A stretch of DNA of 64,000 nt. It comes from Rhodopirellula islandica. Its GTDB lineage: Bacteria > Planctomycetota > Planctomycetia > Pirellulales > Pirellulaceae. The DNA lies in the NCBI RefSeq assembly GCF_001027925.1, contig NZ_LECT01000003.1, forward strand, positions 20,825-84,824, in the 5' to 3' direction. The notes under the pieces were generated by a model. It was not told the DNA's origin. It searched no databases and saw nothing but the letters and a program-made list of their open reading frames with translations. This document shows positions 61,315 through 64,000 of this stretch, in pieces (position 1 is the first letter of the stretch; the number at the start of each line of letters is the position of its first letter). A program made the position numbers and the translations under genes.

Positions 61315-62820
61315 ATGAACCTCGCGAGGCTGGTCCCATCTCAAACGTCGTCTCGATTCCTCCGGTCTTTCCCGCGTTGGGCTGGGGTGTTTTGCTGGAT
61401 CGTCGTGAGTTGCCAAATCGTCTCAGGGGACGACTCGAACAAAGCCGGTTCGTCCGTCAGCAGCGAGGCACTCCGACCCAACATCATTTATGTGATGGCC
61501 GATGACCTTGGATACGGCGACCTGGGGTGCTACGGCCAAACTCGGATTCAGACGCCGCATCTGGATCAAATGGCGGCGGATGGAATTCGATTCACCGATC
61601 ACTACGCCGGACACACCGTGTGTCGCCCTTCACGCTTGACGCTGTGGACGGGCAAGCATGTTGGCAGCACCGGGCTGATTGGCAATGCGGCTCGCAACCT
61701 GACGGGTGAGCAACCGACCGTGGCCTCGTTGTTGAAACAAGCTGGGTACGCGACGGGCGGGGTTGGCAAGTGGGCACTCGGGAATGTGAATGTTCCCGAA
61801 GAGATCGAGAACCCGGGCCATCCGCTCGCCAATGGATTCGACGCTTGGACGGGCTACATGAACCAATCCAATGCCCACAATTACTACCCGCCGTTCCTGT
61901 GGAAAAACTACAAGCAGAGTTTCTATCCCGGCAACTTGATCAGCACCGACCCGATCGCTCGCGGTCGCGTTGCGGTCAAACGAGAAACGTACTCGCACGA
62001 TGTGATGACCGACGCTGCGTTTGATTTCATTCGCGAGCATCAGTCCGACCCTTTCCTATTGCATGTTCACTGGACGATCCCGCATGCCAACAACGAAGGC
62101 GGTCGATTGAACGGCGACGGGATGGAGGTGCCGGACCATGGCATCTACGCCGATCGTGATTGGCCCAATCCAGAAAAGGGATTCGCGGCCATGATCACTC
62201 GGATGGATCGAGACATGGGCCGCATGATGGACCTGCTCGAGGAGCTGAACCTGTCAGAAAAGACGTTGGTGATTTTCACGTCCGACAACGGGCCGCATCA
62301 CGAAGGTGGCCACAGCGATTTGTTTTTCAACAGCAGCGGTCCGCTTCAAGGCAGCAAGCGTTCGATGCATGAAGGAGGGATCCGAGTCCCCTTCATCGCG
62401 AAATGGCAGGGCGCGATTGAGGCGGGAAGCATCAGCGATCATCCCTCTGCCTTCTGGGATTTTTTGCCCACTGCGTGTGAGCTCGCTGGTGTGGACCCGC
62501 CTGCGGAAACCGATGGGATTTCGTACTTGCCGGCATTGCTGAATCAACCTGAGAAGCAAACCAAGCACCGCTATCTGTACTGGGCCAGCAGCGAAGGGCC
62601 GACGTCGGTCGGGATCCGCTCCGGCCGCTGGAAAGCGGTGAATTACCCTGGCAAGACCAAGCAACGACGCAGCGGGAACGGCAAGCCGATGGTTCGGGAA
62701 GACGGCTGGAAGTTATTTGATCTGACCACGGATCCCGGGGAACAGCGGGATGTGGCGAAGGAGCATCCGGAGGAACTCGAGCGGTTGGTCGAGATGGCTC
62801 GGGAAGATTCGCTGTTTTAG
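61315..62820 (+). CDS. Secreted sulfatase (formylglycine-dependent)
   Basis: A 501-aa sulfatase with a hydrophobic N-terminus (AGVFCWIVVSCQIVSG), NIIYVMADDLGYGDLGCYGQ, the formylglycine motif VCRPSRLTLWTG, GKWALG and TSDNGPHHEGG. Compared with the divergent partner it lacks the C-terminal extra domain and keeps the standard CxPSR. The two genes may share a promoter region and act on the same sulfated glycan. Confidence 0.9.
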   Translation: MNLARLVPSQTSSRFLRSFPRWAGVFCWIVVSCQIVSGDDSNKAGSSVSSEALRPNIIYVMADDLGYGDLGCYGQTRIQTPHLDQMAADGIRFTDHYAGHTVCRPSRLTLWTGKHVGSTGLIGNAARNLTGEQPTVASLLKQAGYATGGVGKWALGNVNVPEEIENPGHPLANGFDAWTGYMNQSNAHNYYPPFLWKNYKQSFYPGNLISTDPIARGRVAVKRETYSHDVMTDAAFDFIREHQSDPFLLHVHWTIPHANNEGGRLNGDGMEVPDHGIYADRDWPNPEKGFAAMITRMDRDMGRMMDLLEELNLSEKTLVIFTSDNGPHHEGGHSDLFFNSSGPLQGSKRSMHEGGIRVPFIAKWQGAIEAGSISDHPSAFWDFLPTACELAGVDPPAETDGISYLPALLNQPEKQTKHRYLYWASSEGPTSVGIRSGRWKAVNYPGKTKQRRSGNGKPMVREDGWKLFDLTTDPGEQRDVAKEHPEELERLVEMAREDSLF

Positions 62821-63212
62821 GCAGTTTGGGCATTCGCTCCGGTTGTACGTGGGAACTTTGGCTCACGCTGGGCTGTCCAGTCTTTGGTGCCGACGGCTTC
62901 TTTTGGACGTCTGTTCTTATTCCGATTTCAGTCTTTCTTCATCCCGGTAGGGATGCAAGATGGTAGCCGGGGGTTGCTGCGTAGCAGCGTACCCCCGGAA
63001 AGCGAGCCTCCCAAAAACACTCTCCATCCCGCCGTGGCCAATGGCCACGGCGGGATGGAGAGTGGCGGTGTGGGAGATTTTGCCTGGAACGTGATCCGTG
63101 GATTTTTTGCTGTGCGATCCACCGTCGCAATTAGGATGGCATTGGAAGAGTCGTGTACAGGATCGACTCTCTCCGATCCCACCTTTTTGACCCACCTTGG
63201 AAGATCGACACC
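62821..63212. other. 392-bp gap with the hairpin repeat copy 2
   Basis: CCGGTAGGGATGCAAGATGG (near 62944) leads to a GCTGC-GTA-GCAGC hairpin within CCGGGGGT/ACCCCCGG (62968-62999), and then to a 47-bp near-perfect cruciform with 23-bp arms at 63018-63064. The same modules occur at 34939-35071. No gene is seen; the rest leads to the coiled-coil protein gene. Confidence 0.6.
63018..63064. repeat. 47-bp perfect cruciform (23-bp arms, 1-nt centre)
   Basis: Left arm starts CACTCTCCATCCCGCCGTGG at 63018; the right arm (63042-63064) is its exact complement, with a single A at the centre (63041). It is the longest perfect palindrome noted in the window. Confidence 0.8.
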
Positions 63213-63923
63213 ATGATGAAGACATCGGCCGCCGCAATCACGTTGGCCCTCTCGTTTTCCGTCCCCACTTTCGCAGGCGATTGCTTTCTTCGGAAATCGT
63301 GCTCGCCGAGCTGCGTTCCAGTGACCGCCTGTTCCACCGAAGTGACGAGCTGTTCGTCGGTTGCCGGTGGGATGACCACGCATGACATGGGTGGAATGGA
63401 CAACCCCAGCCAGCTGAACGTCGCTCTGACGACCGAACTGGTGGCTCTTCGCGAGCAGGTTGCCGAAGCCAATCAGTCGCTGGAAGAGAAAGACGCTGCG
63501 ATCGCGGAAGCAAATGAGAAGGTCGCTTCATTGGAAGAGCAGATCGCTGCCTTGAAAGCCGATGTCGCAGCCCAAACTGAGCGAGCCAAGAAGGCTGAGA
63601 AACAGTCTGACGCCGCTCGGGAGTTGGCCGAGCGAGCCCAGACGATCGCTCAGCAACAACAGAAAAGGCTTCAGCAAGAAGTCGAAACGCTGAAGAAAAA
63701 CATGGAAGCTCAAACGAGCAAATTGAAACAGCAGCTCACCAGCACCCAAGCGGACTTGGACAAAGCCAACCAGGCATTGGAAAAAGAACGTAAAGAACGA
63801 GAAGAAGAGCGTCGTCAGCAAGAACAAAAAGCGACGCCTGCTCCCGTGGTTCAGCCCAAAGAAGACGAAGCACCTGCTTCGGAAGGTGACCAGGAGCCAG
63901 CGGAAGACGATTCCGAAAACTGA
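63213..63923 (+). CDS. Secreted coiled-coil protein of unknown function
   Basis: A 236-aa protein with a signal peptide (TSAAAITLALSFSVPTFAG) and a short Cys-rich segment (CFLRKSCSPSCVPVTACSTEV, about residues 23-43), then a long coiled coil from about residue 75 to 200 rich in Glu, Gln, Lys and Ala with heptad spacing. It ends in an acidic Glu/Asp/Pro tail (EGDQEPAEDDSEN). It may be a structural envelope protein; no enzymatic motif is visible. Start 63213 follows GGAAG; the ORF is open to 63153. Confidence 0.7.
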   Translation: MMKTSAAAITLALSFSVPTFAGDCFLRKSCSPSCVPVTACSTEVTSCSSVAGGMTTHDMGGMDNPSQLNVALTTELVALREQVAEANQSLEEKDAAIAEANEKVASLEEQIAALKADVAAQTERAKKAEKQSDAARELAERAQTIAQQQQKRLQQEVETLKKNMEAQTSKLKQQLTSTQADLDKANQALEKERKEREEERRQQEQKATPAPVVQPKEDEAPASEGDQEPAEDDSEN

Positions 63924-64000
63924 TTTCGCGGTCACGCAACAGAACTGAATTTCAAACGGCCCGCCAACTTCGATGCTCCGACAGGAGCCGAAGTGGCGGG
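63924..64000. other. Window end, no gene seen
   Basis: The 77 bases after the coiled-coil gene include GGCCCGCCAACTTCGATGC and CCGAAGTGGCGGG, an imperfect inverted pair that may be the hairpin terminator of that gene, cut by the window end. Confidence 0.4.

Overview
The window looks like a chromosomal segment of a marine planctomycete of the Rhodopirellula / Pirellulales type. The evidence is a GC content in the mid-fifties, several secreted sulfatases, an ECF sigma factor paired with a Ser/Thr kinase, a GxxExxY protein, planctomycete-style membrane and DUF proteins, and many small palindromic repeats between genes. The species assignment is inference; no rRNA gene is present to anchor it.

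Layout. 1-3.8 kb: end of an alpha/beta hydrolase gene, rsmD, an ABC ATPase, then a repeat-rich gap. 3.8-8.5 kb: msrB faces a conserved translation/secretion cluster on the minus strand, tRNA-Thr(TGT), tRNA-Tyr, tRNA-Gly, tRNA-Thr(GGT), tuf, tRNA-Trp, secE, nusG, rplK. It stops after rplK: rplA, rplJ, rplL and rpoBC are not here. 8.6-13.5 kb: a minus-strand run of mutL, pdxA and a polytopic membrane protein, coupled by 4-bp stop/start overlaps. 13.7-18.8 kb: an accessory stretch with a sulfatase remnant, a MITE-like element, a sulfatase coupled to a ceramidase-like hydrolase, a decayed SGNH-hydrolase-like ORF and a thioredoxin-fold protein. 18.8-31.6 kb: the S10-spc operon on the minus strand (rpsJ, rplC, rplD, rplW, rplB, rpsS, rplV, rpsC, rplP, rpmC, rpsQ, rplN, rplX, rplE, rpsN, rpsH, rplF, rplR, rpsE, rplO, secY, adk). 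rpmD is missing, a sigma70-like promoter stands upstream, and a terminator-like hairpin sits before secY. 31.9-34.6 kb: three plus-strand genes (DUF2752, an aminotransferase, DUF2760) and a repeat cluster separate S10-spc from the str operon. 35.2-38.4 kb: rpsL, rpsG, fusA on the minus strand, with an intrinsic-terminator-like hairpin just before fusA.

38.7-45 kb: DUF72, enoyl-CoA hydratase, trmB, a fused hemD-hemE and a small FwdB/FhcB-like protein, then a GxxExxY gene followed by three 92-bp palindromes spaced about 224 bp apart. 45.7-50.8 kb: a minus-strand TIGR04222-like protein, ECF sigma factor and Ser/Thr kinase. 51-56 kb: a DUF2891 protein, a CHASE2-type class III nucleotide cyclase, and a protein joining two FMN-binding domains to a NapH/NosR-type 4Fe-4S membrane module. 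56.3-64 kb: a secreted FAD oxidoreductase, a second MITE copy, two divergent sulfatases and a secreted coiled-coil protein.

The core of the window makes the translation and protein-export apparatus. The rest fits a heterotroph on sulfated polysaccharides with heavy signal transduction. No CRISPR array, prophage or complete insertion sequence was seen. The best candidates for undescribed biology are the GxxExxY gene with its palindrome array, the two repeat families with strong fold evidence (MITE/solo hairpin and the GTCAA-loop hairpins), the flavinylated electron-transfer fusion, and the attenuator-like hairpins inside the ribosomal operons.
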